Assembly: GCA_026392825.1 (NCBI GenBank)
Contig: JAPLBF010000007.1
Coordinates: 52,979-116,978, forward strand
Direction of reading: 5' to 3'
DNA length: 64,000 nucleotides
Source of the DNA: Actinomycetota bacterium
GTDB lineage: Bacteria; Actinomycetota; Actinomycetes; Nanopelagicales; Nanopelagicaceae
The position numbers were made by a program, and so were the translations under genes. Of the stretch, positions 18,360-27,392 are shown piece by piece. The stretch's first letter is position 1. Each line of letters starts with the position of its first letter. Under the pieces are notes generated by a model, which was given only the letters and a program-made list of their open reading frames with translations, had not been told where the DNA came from and did not search any database.

Positions 18360-21069
18360 ATGCCAGTGAGTAAGAGCCCGAGTAATTCCAATAGCATCGC
18401 AAGCGATGACGCGCTCTTGCGTAGCGACGTCCGCAAACTCGGCGATCTCTTAGGGCAATCTCTGGTTCGCCAAGAAGGTCAAGGGCTTTTAGATTTAGTT
18501 GAATCTGTGCGAAAAGCGGTGCGCGAAGGCGGCGGCATTGAATTATTGGAAAAGCTTTCAGTAGAAGATTCAGTACAACTTGTACGAGCATTTAGTACTT
18601 ACTTCCATCTAGCAAATGTGGCAGAACAAGTTCACCGGGCGCGCGTTCTAGCCGAATCACGAGCAGCAGGCGGTTCTTGGTTGAGCCGCGCAATCGACAA
18701 GATTGAGCAAGCGTATAAAGCTCAAACACCTGGCCATGAATTTACACATAAAGAGTTAGAGGAATGGATTAGCGAGTTAATGGTGCGTCCGGTTTTCACC
18801 GCGCACCCAACTGAAGCAGCGCGTCGTTCGATATTAAATAAACTTGGTGAAGTCGCAAAGCTTTTGGATCAAGACTTAGATCCCCGCCAAACCGAGAGAC
18901 TTGCGGAAACGGTTGATCTTTTATGGCAGACCGATGAATTACGTCTAGATCGCCCTGAACCTTTAGATGAAGCAATGAACGCTCTTTATTATCTTGATGA
19001 CTTGGCTCGCAATACTGTTCCTGAAGTTTTAAATGATTTTGCTCGTGAATTGCGTCGCCTTGATATTGAACTTCCGGTGCAAGCACGTCCATTAACTTTT
19101 GGTACCTGGATCGGTGGAGATCGCGACGGAAACCCAAATATCACCGCACAAGTAACTGAAGATGCTGTAATCCTTCAAGTTGGTCATGCGATTCGAACCA
19201 CAATCGCGGCAATGGATCAACTGCGCCAGATGCTCTCGGTTTCAACTCGAATTGTCGGAGCAACTCCTGAGTTATCTGCCTCCGTTGAAAAAGATTTGAA
19301 GAACATCCCAGAATTTGAAGAGCGCTTCTTGCGTTTAAATCAGCAAGAGCCGTACCGTTTAAAAGCAACCGCGATTGTGCATCGTTTAGCCTTTACTCGT
19401 AATCGCCACGCTGCTGGCGCACCTCACGTGCCAGGGCGCGATTACGCAAACTCCGCTGAATTAATTGCAGACCTAACGCTGATGCGCGATTCGCTTTTTG
19501 CCCATCGCGGTGAATTGATCGCTACTGGCTTACTAGAGCGCACGATCCGCAGCATTGCTGCCTTTGGACTTACTCACGCAACTTTGGATATTCGCGAGCA
19601 TTCTGATGCGCATCACAATTTACTTAAGCAAGTACTGCCATCGGGATACTTAGAACTTTCACATACAGATAAATTCCCTATTTTGATTAAGGAACTCGGC
19701 TCTTCAACAGCGCTTAAAACTGCTGACTTGGATGCAGCCGGTAAGAAGACTTTTGATACCTTTAAAGCAATTGATGATCTAATTGAACGTTTTGGCCCTG
19801 AAGTAATCGAAACCTATATCGTTTCGATGACTAAAGGTGCGGATGACTTAATAGCCGCCGTTGTTATTGGTAAGGCCGCTGGTTTGGTTGATCTAGATAA
19901 GAAGGTTGCGAAGATTGGTTTTGCTCCGCTGCTGGAAACAGTGGCTGAACTTCGCGCCGCTGGTGACATTCTTGAAAAATTGCTTTCCGATCCGACATAC
20001 CGCGCGCTCGTTAAGTTACGTGGTGATGTCCAAGAAGTAATGCTTGGCTATTCTGATTCAAATAAAGATGCTGGTATTGCAACTAGCCAATGGGAAATCC
20101 ACCGAGCACAGCGCACCTTGCGCGATGTTGCAAAGAAAAATGGCGTAACGCTTCGCTTATTCCACGGTCGCGGTGGTTCTGTTGGTCGCGGTGGCGGTCC
20201 AACTTATGATGCCCTCGTTGCTCTTCCTTGGGGTTCAGTAGACGGTCAGATAAAGATGACTGAACAAGGGGAAGTAATTACCCGCACTTGCTCGCGAGAA
20301 TGTTGAGTTAACTCTCGCTGCATCGCTAGAAGCAACAATTCTTAATCGTGGACCTCGACAGAGCCCAGCGGATCTTGCGCAATGGAATGAATGTATGAAC
20401 TTGATTAGCGATTCATCGTTCGCGCGCTATCGCACGCTAATTGATCATCCAGATCTGCCTGCTTATTTCTACGCTTCAACTCCGGTTGAACAGCTAGGAA
20501 ATCTCTTCCTCGGCTCGCGACCTTCACGACGCCCAGATGCTGCAGGCGGTCTTGATTCGCTGCGCGCAATTCCTTGGGTATTTGGTTGGACGCAATCACG
20601 ACAAATTGTTCCTGGTTGGTATGGCGTCGGTACTGGCTTGAAAGCTGCACGTGAAGCGGGAAAGACAGATGTTTTAAAAAAGATGCTCGTCGATTGGCAT
20701 TTCTTCCATACCTTTATCAGCAATGTTGAAATGACCTTGGCCAAGACCGATTTGGTAATGGCTAAGCGTTATGTTGAAACACTTGTTCCTAAAGAGTTAC
20801 ATCACTTCCTCGACACTATTACCGAAGAATTTGAGTTGACTGTAAGAGAGATTTTGGCTCTGACTGAGAAAACGACCCTGCTTGGTGACCAACCAATTTT
20901 GGCTCGCACGCTGCAGGTGCGTGAGGCTTATCTTTCACCCCTTCATCTACTTCAAGTGACTTTGCTCCATCGCGTTCGCACTGCGGGAGATTCATCTGAT
21001 GCTATGCTGATTCGCGCACTTCTGCTGACGATTAACGGTGTTGCAGCGGGCTTACGTAATACTGGTTGA
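18360..21069 (+). pseudogene. ppc: Phosphoenolpyruvate carboxylase, disrupted by a short deletion
   Basis: PEP carboxylase makes oxaloacetate from PEP and bicarbonate (anaplerosis). The first frame (648 codons, to 20306) has the catalytic His in VFTAHPTEAARRS, GGDRDGNPN, GYSDSNKDAG and FHGRGGSVGRGGGP, and breaks off after EQGEVIT. A second frame, open from 20278, continues [22 protein letters not shown] ... [20 protein letters not shown] ([14 protein letters not shown]) to the conserved C-terminus [10 protein letters not shown]. The family expects three more residues (such as DKY) between the halves; only one base is present, so 8 nt look deleted at about 20283-20285. Restored length would be about 905 residues, normal for the family. 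ATG start with GAGAGG upstream. Deletion may be genuine or an assembly error. Confidence 0.85.
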
Positions 21070-21079
21070 GAAATTAGAT

Positions 21080-21664
21080 TTAGGAATTAAATTTAGATTG
21101 GGTGAAATCCAGTCCCTTTTCAATCAAAGACTCAACTACATCTGCGCCACGATCTAAGAACTCGGGCAGATCTTTCTTCTCTTCTTTACTAAATTGTTTA
21201 AGTACGAAATCTGCTGGATCTTGATGGCCCATTGGGCGGCCGATTCCCAGTCGCACGCGGAAATATTCTGGTGAATCAAAAGCGGAAGTTAGCGATTTAA
21301 GTCCGTTGTGGCCGTTGTCGCCGCCCGCGATCTTCGAGCGGATGGCCGCAAATGGGATATCTAACTCGTCGTGAAGAACAATTATTTGATTGGGTTCTAC
21401 TGAATAAAAGTTGGCGAGTGCTTTTATCGGTCCGCCTGATTCATTCATGTAACTCTTTGATTTAGCGAGGATCACCGAAAATGCATCGACACCGACGCCT
21501 AACTTATAGGCGGCGATGTCGGTGCGTGACTTATGGGTACTGAGTTTTACATTGTGACGTTTAGCCAGTTCATCGATAACCATCTGGCCCACATTGTGGC
21601 GAGTGGCTGCATATTGTTCGCCCGGGTTACCGAGACCAACAACTATCCAAGGTAATGAACTCAC
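21080..21664 (-). CDS. pth: Peptidyl-tRNA hydrolase
   Basis: A 194-residue cytosolic enzyme that frees tRNA from prematurely released peptidyl-tRNA. Signatures: VVGLGNPGEQYAATRHNVGQMVIDEL at the N-terminus with the catalytic His in RHNVG, SYMNESGGPIKAL, VLHDELDIPF (catalytic Asp) and GGDNGHNGLKSL. Length is normal. It lies 20 nt downstream of rplY on the minus strand, the usual actinobacterial rplY-pth pair, and converges on ppc with a 10-nt gap. Confidence 0.95.
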   Translation of the reverse strand: MSSLPWIVVGLGNPGEQYAATRHNVGQMVIDELAKRHNVKLSTHKSRTDIAAYKLGVGVDAFSVILAKSKSYMNESGGPIKALANFYSVEPNQIIVLHDELDIPFAAIRSKIAGGDNGHNGLKSLTSAFDSPEYFRVRLGIGRPMGHQDPADFVLKQFSKEEKKDLPEFLDRGADVVESLIEKGLDFTQSKFNS

Positions 21665-21684
21665 AGAAGAAAGGGTAAGGCTTA

Positions 21685-22302
21685 TTAGTCCTTCTTCTCG
21701 GCATCATCTGCTGGTGCCGCTGCTGCATCTGCAGCTGGTGCGACTACTGCAACTTCTTCAACCACAGTTGAACGCTCAGATAGGTGAACCACGATTGTTC
21801 TTGGGTCAGAGATCAACTTAACGCCAGCAGGCAGTGCAACATTTTCTGCATAGAGAGATGCACCGGCTGCAAGACCTGTGAGATCGAGTGTGAAGAATGA
21901 AGGAATCGCGGTTGCTTCAACTTCAACTTCAATTGTGTTGTTAACATGCTCAAGAATTCCGTCGCGATCGTGTTCACCTTCTGCGTGAACAGGAACAGCA
22001 ACAGTAACTTTTTCACCACGACGAACTGCGACTAGGTCGATGTGCTCGAGGATCTGCTTTAGTGGATGGCGAACAATCGCCTTTGGAAGAGTTAACTCAT
22101 CCTTGCCATCAATGCTGATTTGTAGAAGAACGTTTGATTGCTTTAGCGCAACACCGAGTTCGCGGGCTGGAAGTGTGATGTGCTGTGGCTTCTCGCCGTG
22201 ACCGTAGATAACTGCAGGAACAAGACCTGCTACTCGTGCACGACGTGACGCACCCTTGCCAAATTCAGTACGTGTTGTGCCGGTGATCTTGATTTCTGCC
22301 AT
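21685..22302 (-). CDS. rplY: 50S ribosomal protein bL25, Ctc form
   Basis: A 205-residue ribosomal protein that binds 5S rRNA. The N-terminal L25 domain (TRTEFGKGASRRARVAGLVPAVIYGHGEKPQHITLP) is followed by the TL5/Ctc C-terminal beta domain (EVEATAIPSFFTLDLTGLAAGASLYAENVALPAGVKL) and a low-complexity Ala/Asp tail. The two-domain Ctc form is usual in Actinobacteria and is also linked to general stress. It is followed by pth after 20 nt; a hairpin lies in its leader. Confidence 0.95.
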   Translation of the reverse strand: MAEIKITGTTRTEFGKGASRRARVAGLVPAVIYGHGEKPQHITLPARELGVALKQSNVLLQISIDGKDELTLPKAIVRHPLKQILEHIDLVAVRRGEKVTVAVPVHAEGEHDRDGILEHVNNTIEVEVEATAIPSFFTLDLTGLAAGASLYAENVALPAGVKLISDPRTIVVHLSERSTVVEEVAVVAPAADAAAAPADDAEKKD

Positions 22303-22340
22303 TTTAATTACTCCTGTTTTTCTTCAATTTGTTATTTCGC

Positions 22341-22373
22341 CTGGGCTACTTCGGTTACTACACAAAGTCCCAG
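22341..22373 (-). promoter_or_regulatory. Stem-loop in the rplY leader
   Basis: On the minus strand CTGGG-ACTT pairs with AAGT-AG-CCCAG (two-base bulge, loop of about 13 nt), 39 nt upstream of the rplY start and within the 146-nt gap after prs. Ribosomal protein genes are often controlled by such leaders, but no known L25 element is claimed here. Confidence 0.35.
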
Positions 22374-22448
22374 CAGGAGATAAATCCTTACCGTCGATTA
22401 CGGAGTTTTTCACCCTCGCCGGAAACTATAGGGCGATATTAGCCTGAC

Positions 22449-23429
22449 TTAGCTGTGGCCGTCAAAAAGACTAGTTACTGAGCCATCTTCAAAGACTTCG
22501 CGGATAGCGCGAGCCAGAAGTGGCGCAATTGAGAGGACGGTGAGTCCATCAAAGCGCTTATCTTCATCGATTGGGAGTGAATCAGTAACAACAACTTCGG
22601 TCACCTTTGAAGCCTTTAGGCGTTCAACTGCCGGACCAGAAAATACAGCGTGGGTTGCGGCAACGATTACTTCTTTTGCGCCAGCTGCAAAGAGTGCATC
22701 AACGGCCTTTGTAATTGTGCCAGCAGTGTCGATCATGTCATCGATAACTACGCATGTTTGGCCATCTACTTCACCGACAACTTTTCCGGTTACGGATTCA
22801 TTTGGAACGCGTGGATCGCGAGTTTTATGGATAAATGCGATTGGGCATCCGCCGAGAAGTTCAGACCAACGCTCGGCAACGCGCACGCGACCAGAGTCTG
22901 GTGAAACGATTGTTAAACGCGTGCGGTCTACTTTACTTCCGACGTAATTCGCGAGCATTGGAAGAGCGAATAAATGATCTACTGGACCATCGAAGAATCC
23001 TTGAATTTGTGAAGTATGAAGATCAACAACCATTAAGCGATCAGCGCCAGCTGTTTTATAAAGATCGGCCATCAGACGTGCGGTGATTGGTTCGCGGCCG
23101 CGGTGTTTTTTATCTTGGCGGGCGTAACCATAAAAAGGTGCAACAACTGTGATTCGTTTTGCTGATGCGCGCTTTAGCGCGTCAACCATAATGAGTTGTT
23201 CCATGATCTGCTTATTTACTGGAGCGGTGTGGCTTTGAATAACGAAAGCATCGCAACCACGAACTGATTCTTCAAAGCGAACAAATACTTCACCATTTGC
23301 AAAGTCATAAGCAGATGTTGGTGTTAATGGAATTCCAAGTTCGGCAGCGACGGCATCAGATAGCTCGGGAAATCCGCGTCCTGAAAAAAGGCGGAGTCTT
23401 TTCTCTGAGGATAAACGAATTTCGCTCAA
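22449..23429 (-). CDS. prs: Ribose-phosphate pyrophosphokinase (PRPP synthase)
   Basis: A 326-residue class I enzyme that transfers pyrophosphate from ATP to ribose 5-phosphate, making PRPP for purines, pyrimidines, His and Trp. Signatures: FANGEVFVRFEESVRG near the N-terminus, APFYGYARQDKKHRGREPITARL (ATP site), MVVDLHTSQIQGFFDGPVDHL, and the PRPP loop VVIDDMIDTAGTITKA. The start is TTG, 5 nt after the stop of glmU, with AAAGG upstream; the glmU-prs pair is the standard actinobacterial arrangement and suggests coupled translation. Confidence 0.95.
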   Translation of the reverse strand: MSEIRLSSEKRLRLFSGRGFPELSDAVAAELGIPLTPTSAYDFANGEVFVRFEESVRGCDAFVIQSHTAPVNKQIMEQLIMVDALKRASAKRITVVAPFYGYARQDKKHRGREPITARLMADLYKTAGADRLMVVDLHTSQIQGFFDGPVDHLFALPMLANYVGSKVDRTRLTIVSPDSGRVRVAERWSELLGGCPIAFIHKTRDPRVPNESVTGKVVGEVDGQTCVVIDDMIDTAGTITKAVDALFAAGAKEVIVAATHAVFSGPAVERLKASKVTEVVVTDSLPIDEDKRFDGLTVLSIAPLLARAIREVFEDGSVTSLFDGHS

Positions 23430-23434
23430 GGAAA

Positions 23435-24865
23435 TTAGCCTTTCTTCTCGTCGCTATGTCGCGCAGCAGCTTTGGCAGATTCTGTACCGGATCGCTTGCG
23501 CAGGACCCAACCTATTACATTTCTTTGCTTACCTCTAGCGACACCCATGGCACCGGCGGGAACATCTTCTGTAATCACAGATCCGGCGGCGGTGTAAGCC
23601 CCGTCACCAATTGAAACTGGAGCAACCAACATCGAATCACTTCCGATTCGGACGTGATCTCCAATGGTTGTGTGATGTTTTTCAACTCCGTCATAGTTAA
23701 CAAAGATTGTGGCAGCGCCAATATTGGTTCCTTCACCAATAGTTGCATCGCCTACGTAAGAAAGATGTGGAACTTTAGATCCATCTCCAACTTTTACATT
23801 CTTCATCTCCACAAATGCGCCGGCCTTTGCATCTGTGCCAAGCACTGTGCCTTTACGTAAATATGAGTAAGGGCCAACGTTGGCGCCTTTGCCAATCGTT
23901 GCCTCAAAGCAATTTGAATCGGTGATCTTGGCTCCGCTTAAAACTGTGCAAGATTCAAGAACAGCGCGGGGACCAATAATGGCGCCCGTAGCGATTGAAG
24001 TATTTCCGAGAATTGCTGAGCCGGGAAAAATTGTGACATCGTTTTCGATCTTTGCCGTGGCATCTATCCAGGTTGTTGTTGGGTCCAAGATGGTGACGCC
24101 AGCGCGCATAAATTCTTCATTTATGCGATCGCGCAGCAGCGCAGCACTTTCGGCTAATTGCACTCGATCATTTACTCCAAGAATTTCAATGAAATCTTCA
24201 ATTAAAGCGGCTGCGATTGAGCCACCTTCATTGCGCAATATCTCAATAACATCAGTTAAATAGAGTTCGCCTTGCGAATTATTGTTACTTAACTTTCCGA
24301 TCGCAGCGGATAACTTCTGGGCATCAAAGGCGTAAACCCCAGAATTGATTTCATAAATTGCTTTTTCAAACTCATCTGCATCGCGCTCTTCCACAATACG
24401 CAGCAAGGACCCATCATCGCCACGCACAATGCGGCCATAACCAGTTGGATCTGGATGTTCTGCAGTAAGAACAGTGGCGGTAAATCCACCAGCGTGGTGA
24501 ATATCAAGGAGCTGTTGTAATGATTCACCAGTTAAGAGCGGTGTATCGCCAGCCAAAATTAAAATTGTGCCTGAAAGTTTTGTGTCAGCGAGCGCTAACT
24601 GTGTTGCGTGTCCAGTGCCACCGCGACGTTCCTGAAAGACCGTTGTGACTTTTGGCGCGATCTCTGAAAGATGAGCTTCGACCGCTTCGCGACCAGCACC
24701 AACTACAACACGTACTTGCTTTGGTGTTAGCGATTGAACTGCGTGAAGAACGTGGCCAACAAGCGAGCGTCCCGCAACTTCGTGCAAAACTTTTGGTGTT
24801 GCAGATTTCATTCGAGTGCCTTCACCTGCGGCGAGAACAACAACCGTCTCTAGGTTTGCACTCAT
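23435..24865 (-). CDS. glmU: Bifunctional GlmU (GlcN-1-P acetyltransferase / GlcNAc-1-P uridyltransferase)
   Basis: A 476-residue enzyme that makes UDP-GlcNAc for peptidoglycan and glycans. The N-terminal pyrophosphorylase has LAAGEGTRMKSATPKVLHEVAGR, the uridyl loop LAGDTPLLTGESL, and GYGRIVR; the C-terminal half is a left-handed beta-helix of hexapeptide repeats (IGPRAVLESCTVL...NIGAATIFVNYDGVEKHHT) with the acetyl-CoA site near the end. The ATG at 24865 is chosen over an upstream in-frame start at 24898 because the family sequence starts there and a TAGACT box lies 7 nt before it, the spacing of leaderless transcription. Confidence 0.95.
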   Translation of the reverse strand: MSANLETVVVLAAGEGTRMKSATPKVLHEVAGRSLVGHVLHAVQSLTPKQVRVVVGAGREAVEAHLSEIAPKVTTVFQERRGGTGHATQLALADTKLSGTILILAGDTPLLTGESLQQLLDIHHAGGFTATVLTAEHPDPTGYGRIVRGDDGSLLRIVEERDADEFEKAIYEINSGVYAFDAQKLSAAIGKLSNNNSQGELYLTDVIEILRNEGGSIAAALIEDFIEILGVNDRVQLAESAALLRDRINEEFMRAGVTILDPTTTWIDATAKIENDVTIFPGSAILGNTSIATGAIIGPRAVLESCTVLSGAKITDSNCFEATIGKGANVGPYSYLRKGTVLGTDAKAGAFVEMKNVKVGDGSKVPHLSYVGDATIGEGTNIGAATIFVNYDGVEKHHTTIGDHVRIGSDSMLVAPVSIGDGAYTAAGSVITEDVPAGAMGVARGKQRNVIGWVLRKRSGTESAKAAARHSDEKKG

Positions 24866-24872
24866 ATGGGTA

Positions 24873-24878
24873 AGTCTA
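24873..24878 (-). promoter_or_regulatory. Candidate -10 box of a leaderless glmU transcript
   Basis: TAGACT (TANNNT) lies 7 nt upstream of the glmU ATG and no Shine-Dalgarno sequence is present, so transcription would begin at or beside the start codon. Confidence 0.45.
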
Positions 24879-24921
24879 ACTGGTCGCAGTTCATCCAACA
24901 GGTGGCTCCGCTGGCTTCATC

Positions 24922-24980
24922 GGCGGGCAATCAATATTGCTCCGCCCTTTCAATGGGCGGGCAATCAATATTGCTCCGCC
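24922..24980. repeat. Tandem duplication of a 25-bp hairpin at the 3' end of tRNA-Gln
   Basis: Two identical 25-bp copies (24922-24946 and 24956-24980), period 34, each a near-palindrome with arms GGCGG/CCGCC and GCAAT/ATTGC. Copy 2 overlaps the tRNA acceptor end by 7 bases (24974-24980); copy 1 lies beyond it in the direction of transcription. They may be processing or termination hairpins, or the remains of a partial tRNA duplication. Confidence 0.8.
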
Positions 24981-25045
24981 ACCAGGTATCGATCCTGGAC
25001 CCTGGGCTTCAAAGGCCCATGTGCTAGCCACTACACAATGGCGGA
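24974..25045 (-). tRNA. tRNA-Gln (UUG anticodon)
   Basis: A 72-nt cloverleaf on the minus strand: acceptor TCCGCCA/TGGCGGA, anticodon stem TGGGC/GCCCA with loop CTTTGAA (anticodon UUG, codon CAA), T loop TCGATAC between CCAGG and CCTGG arms, discriminator G, no encoded CCA. Actinobacteria usually make Gln-tRNA by amidation with GatCAB. Confidence 0.93.
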
Positions 25046-25139
25046 ACGCATATTCTCCCTCATAAATGCGAGTGCTCGCGACCATCAACACTTCTGAGCA
25101 ACACTTCCGAGCCAGTTATCGCCGCTAGCCTTTACCTCT

Positions 25140-25634
25140 ATGAGCGCTAATCGCGATGAAGTAGACCGCCTAATTGCGGCCTGGAAGCGCGAACGCCCTG
25201 ATCTTGATCTAAGTCCATTTGCTGTTTTAAGTCGCATCTCTCGTATTTCGCGCAATCTAGATATCGCACGGCGTGATGCGTTCGCGGATTTAGAAACGTG
25301 GGGCTTTGACGTTTTAGCTGCGCTGCGTCGCGCGGGCGATCCTTACCAACTCTCCCCCGGTGAATTAATGCAGGAAACACTTGTCACCAGCGGAACAATG
25401 ACAAATCGTTTAGATCGTTTAGAAGAGTTGAAGTTGATAACTCGCCAGCCAGATCCAGATGATGGTCGTGGTTCTCTTGTGACGTTAACTGCATCCGGAA
25501 TGCGCGCAGTAGATAAAGCACTTGATGGGCTGCTCGAACACGAACGAGATTTATTAATGGGGCTTACTCGCGAACAACGGGTTGCACTCGCTGATTTATT
25601 AAGCGTGTTGGCCGCACACTTAGAAGAAAGCTAA
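25140..25634 (+). CDS. MarR family transcriptional regulator
   Basis: A 164-residue winged-helix repressor or activator. The DNA-binding part reads LSPGELMQETLVTSGTMTNRLDRLEELKLITRQPDPDDGRGSLVTLTASGMRAVD, with the recognition helix (SGTMTNRLDRLE) and the beta wing (DPDDGRGSLVTLT) that define MarR proteins; flanking helices form the dimer interface. No ligand can be deduced. It stands alone on the plus strand, divergent from the tRNA and overlapping the 3' end of ispE by 4 nt, so its target is not obvious. Start ATG at 25140; TAGCCT lies 8 nt before it, a possible -10 box. Confidence 0.9.
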   Translation: MSANRDEVDRLIAAWKRERPDLDLSPFAVLSRISRISRNLDIARRDAFADLETWGFDVLAALRRAGDPYQLSPGELMQETLVTSGTMTNRLDRLEELKLITRQPDPDDGRGSLVTLTASGMRAVDKALDGLLEHERDLLMGLTREQRVALADLLSVLAAHLEES

Positions 25635-26551
25635 ATAACTTTTGCTCCGTGCACTGGGCCATAAGCACGAGCCACGCTTCCGACAACGCCACTTGATGTA
25701 AGCGCAACGGCGAGATCCAAACCTTGTTCTTCATCTCCAACTAAAAATGCAACGGTCGGTCCAGAACCAGAAACAATTGCGCCAAGAGCTCCGTACTCTT
25801 CGCCAACATCTAAAACCAATGTCAGCGCAGGGCGCAAAGAACATGCTGCCGATTGCAAATCATTCTGCAACGCCAAGCCAACCGCCTTTGGATCTGCGGC
25901 AAGCAGTGATTGCATAAGAGCATCGCTAGTTTGTGGCGCAGCGATATCTAAGCCAGCACGTAAACGATCACACTCTTGATAAACCGCAGGAGTAGAAAGT
26001 CCAACGGTAGAAAGCGCTAGCACCCAGTGATATGTGCCGCGTGATAGTGCTGCCGTTAACTGATCGCCGCGACCTTGGCCAATTGCTGTGCCACCAGTGA
26101 TCATAAAAGGAACATCGCTGCCTAGTTGTGATCCAAATTCCAACATCTCTTCACGTGACATTTCCAAGTTAAAGAGATCATTTAGCCCCACAATTACTGC
26201 AGCAGCATCCGCGCTTCCGCCAGCCATTCCACCAGCAACGGGGATCGATTTAACAACATCTATATGGATATCAACTGCAAAGTCATATTCATCAGCAATT
26301 AACTGGGCTGCCTTCACCGCTAAATTCGTCGAATCTGCCGGAACTCCGTGGGTGTGATCGCCAGTAATTGCAATTGTAATCCCTGAACCAGGCGTTGTTT
26401 TGGTGATGGTTACATCATCATAAATTGAGATCGCTTGAAAAACTGTAACTAAATTGTGGAATCCATCTGCTTCGCGTGGACCAACTGCCAATTGCAGATT
26501 GACTTTGGCGGGTACGCGCACCGTTACGGATGAATTGGATGAAGCTGGCAC
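25631..26551 (-). CDS. ispE: 4-diphosphocytidyl-2-C-methyl-D-erythritol kinase
   Basis: A 306-residue GHMP kinase of the MEP isoprenoid pathway, phosphorylating CDP-ME at the 2-hydroxyl. Visible: VRVPAKVNLQLAVGPREADGFHNL at the N-terminus (catalytic Lys), the ATP loop IPVAGGMAGGSADAAAVIVGLN, GSDVPFMITGGTAIGQGRG and the C-terminal GAIVSGSGPTVAFLV. The start is GTG, one nucleotide after the rsmA stop, in the order tatD-rsmA-ispE conserved in Actinobacteria. Confidence 0.95.
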   Translation of the reverse strand: MPASSNSSVTVRVPAKVNLQLAVGPREADGFHNLVTVFQAISIYDDVTITKTTPGSGITIAITGDHTHGVPADSTNLAVKAAQLIADEYDFAVDIHIDVVKSIPVAGGMAGGSADAAAVIVGLNDLFNLEMSREEMLEFGSQLGSDVPFMITGGTAIGQGRGDQLTAALSRGTYHWVLALSTVGLSTPAVYQECDRLRAGLDIAAPQTSDALMQSLLAADPKAVGLALQNDLQSAACSLRPALTLVLDVGEEYGALGAIVSGSGPTVAFLVGDEEQGLDLAVALTSSGVVGSVARAYGPVHGAKVI

Positions 26552-26552
26552 G

Positions 26553-27392
26553 TTATGACTCTAAACCTTGTTGCGCGATTTTGCAGAAACTATGGATATC
26601 TAGCGATTCACCACGCAGTGTTGGATCAATTCCGGCGGCACTTAAATGCGCCTCGGCAGCGCCAGATCCGCCGTAACGCGAAGACAGTGCGGCGCGTAAC
26701 ATCTTGCGGCGTTGTGCAAATGCGAGATCGATTATTGCAAAGACTTCTTTACGCAACTCTTCGCTGCCTGGAGTTTCTCGTCGTTTAAATGCCACTAATT
26801 TAGAATCAACATTTGGTGCCGGCCAGAAGATTGAACGCGATACAGATCCCGCTCCAGTAACTTCGGCCCACCAAGCAGCCTTTACAGAAGGGATTCCATA
26901 TTCTTTCGTATTTGGTTTCGCTGTTAAACGATCGGCAACTTCGGCCTGCACCATTACAACGCCACTTCGCAAAGTCGGGAGAATTTCCAATAAGTGAAGA
27001 AAGACAGGAACCGAAACGTTGTAGGGCAAATTGGCGACAAGTACCGTTGGGGCAACCGGCAAACTCTTTAACTGCAGCGCATCTTGATTTATAACTGTTA
27101 GGTTATTTGCACCTTCGCTATGTGCTGCCGCAGTAATTGGCAGTTGGTTGGCTAAGCGAGAATCAATTTCAACTGCCACAACGCTGGCCGCTTCTTCCAT
27201 CAGCGCCAAGGTAAGTGATCCTAGCCCCGGTCCAATTTCTAGTGCGATATCACTGGAAGTGATTCCGGCGGTGCGCACAATCTTTCGGCAAACATTGGCA
27301 TCAATTACAAAATTTTGACCGAGTGATTTAGAAGGCTTTAAATCTAACTTCTCGGCGAGTGTACGAATTTCTGCAGCACCTAGCAAGGTCAT
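26553..27392 (-). CDS. rsmA: 16S rRNA dimethyladenosine transferase
   Basis: A 279-residue SAM-dependent enzyme (KsgA) that dimethylates two adjacent adenines in helix 45 of 16S rRNA and checks 30S assembly. Blocks: LDLKPSKSLGQNFVIDANVCRKIV, the SAM loop ALEIGPGLGSLTLAL, VEIDSRLA, NQDAL and the catalytic NLPYNVSVPVFLH, then FWPAPNVDSKLV. It overlaps tatD by 4 nt (ATGA), implying coupled translation. Confidence 0.95.
   Translation of the reverse strand: MTLLGAAEIRTLAEKLDLKPSKSLGQNFVIDANVCRKIVRTAGITSSDIALEIGPGLGSLTLALMEEAASVVAVEIDSRLANQLPITAAAHSEGANNLTVINQDALQLKSLPVAPTVLVANLPYNVSVPVFLHLLEILPTLRSGVVMVQAEVADRLTAKPNTKEYGIPSVKAAWWAEVTGAGSVSRSIFWPAPNVDSKLVAFKRRETPGSEELRKEVFAIIDLAFAQRRKMLRAALSSRYGGSGAAEAHLSAAGIDPTLRGESLDIHSFCKIAQQGLES

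Noticed and set aside
20271..20300. Programmed frameshift in ppc
   Set aside because: No slippery sequence is seen and about three conserved residues are missing as well, which points to a deletion and not recoding.
22341..22373. Riboswitch upstream of rplY
   Set aside because: The structure is a simple hairpin, matching none of the riboswitch classes I know; kept only as a possible leader element.
22540..22947. Long plus-strand frame (135 codons) across prs
   Set aside because: It is antisense to a clear PRPP synthase, whose motifs are all in the minus frame; its composition is Ser/Thr/Arg-rich as expected for a shadow frame.
24922..25045. Integration site of a mobile element at tRNA-Gln
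   Set aside because: No integrase, no phage gene and no distal copy of the tRNA end are in the window; the repeat is only local.
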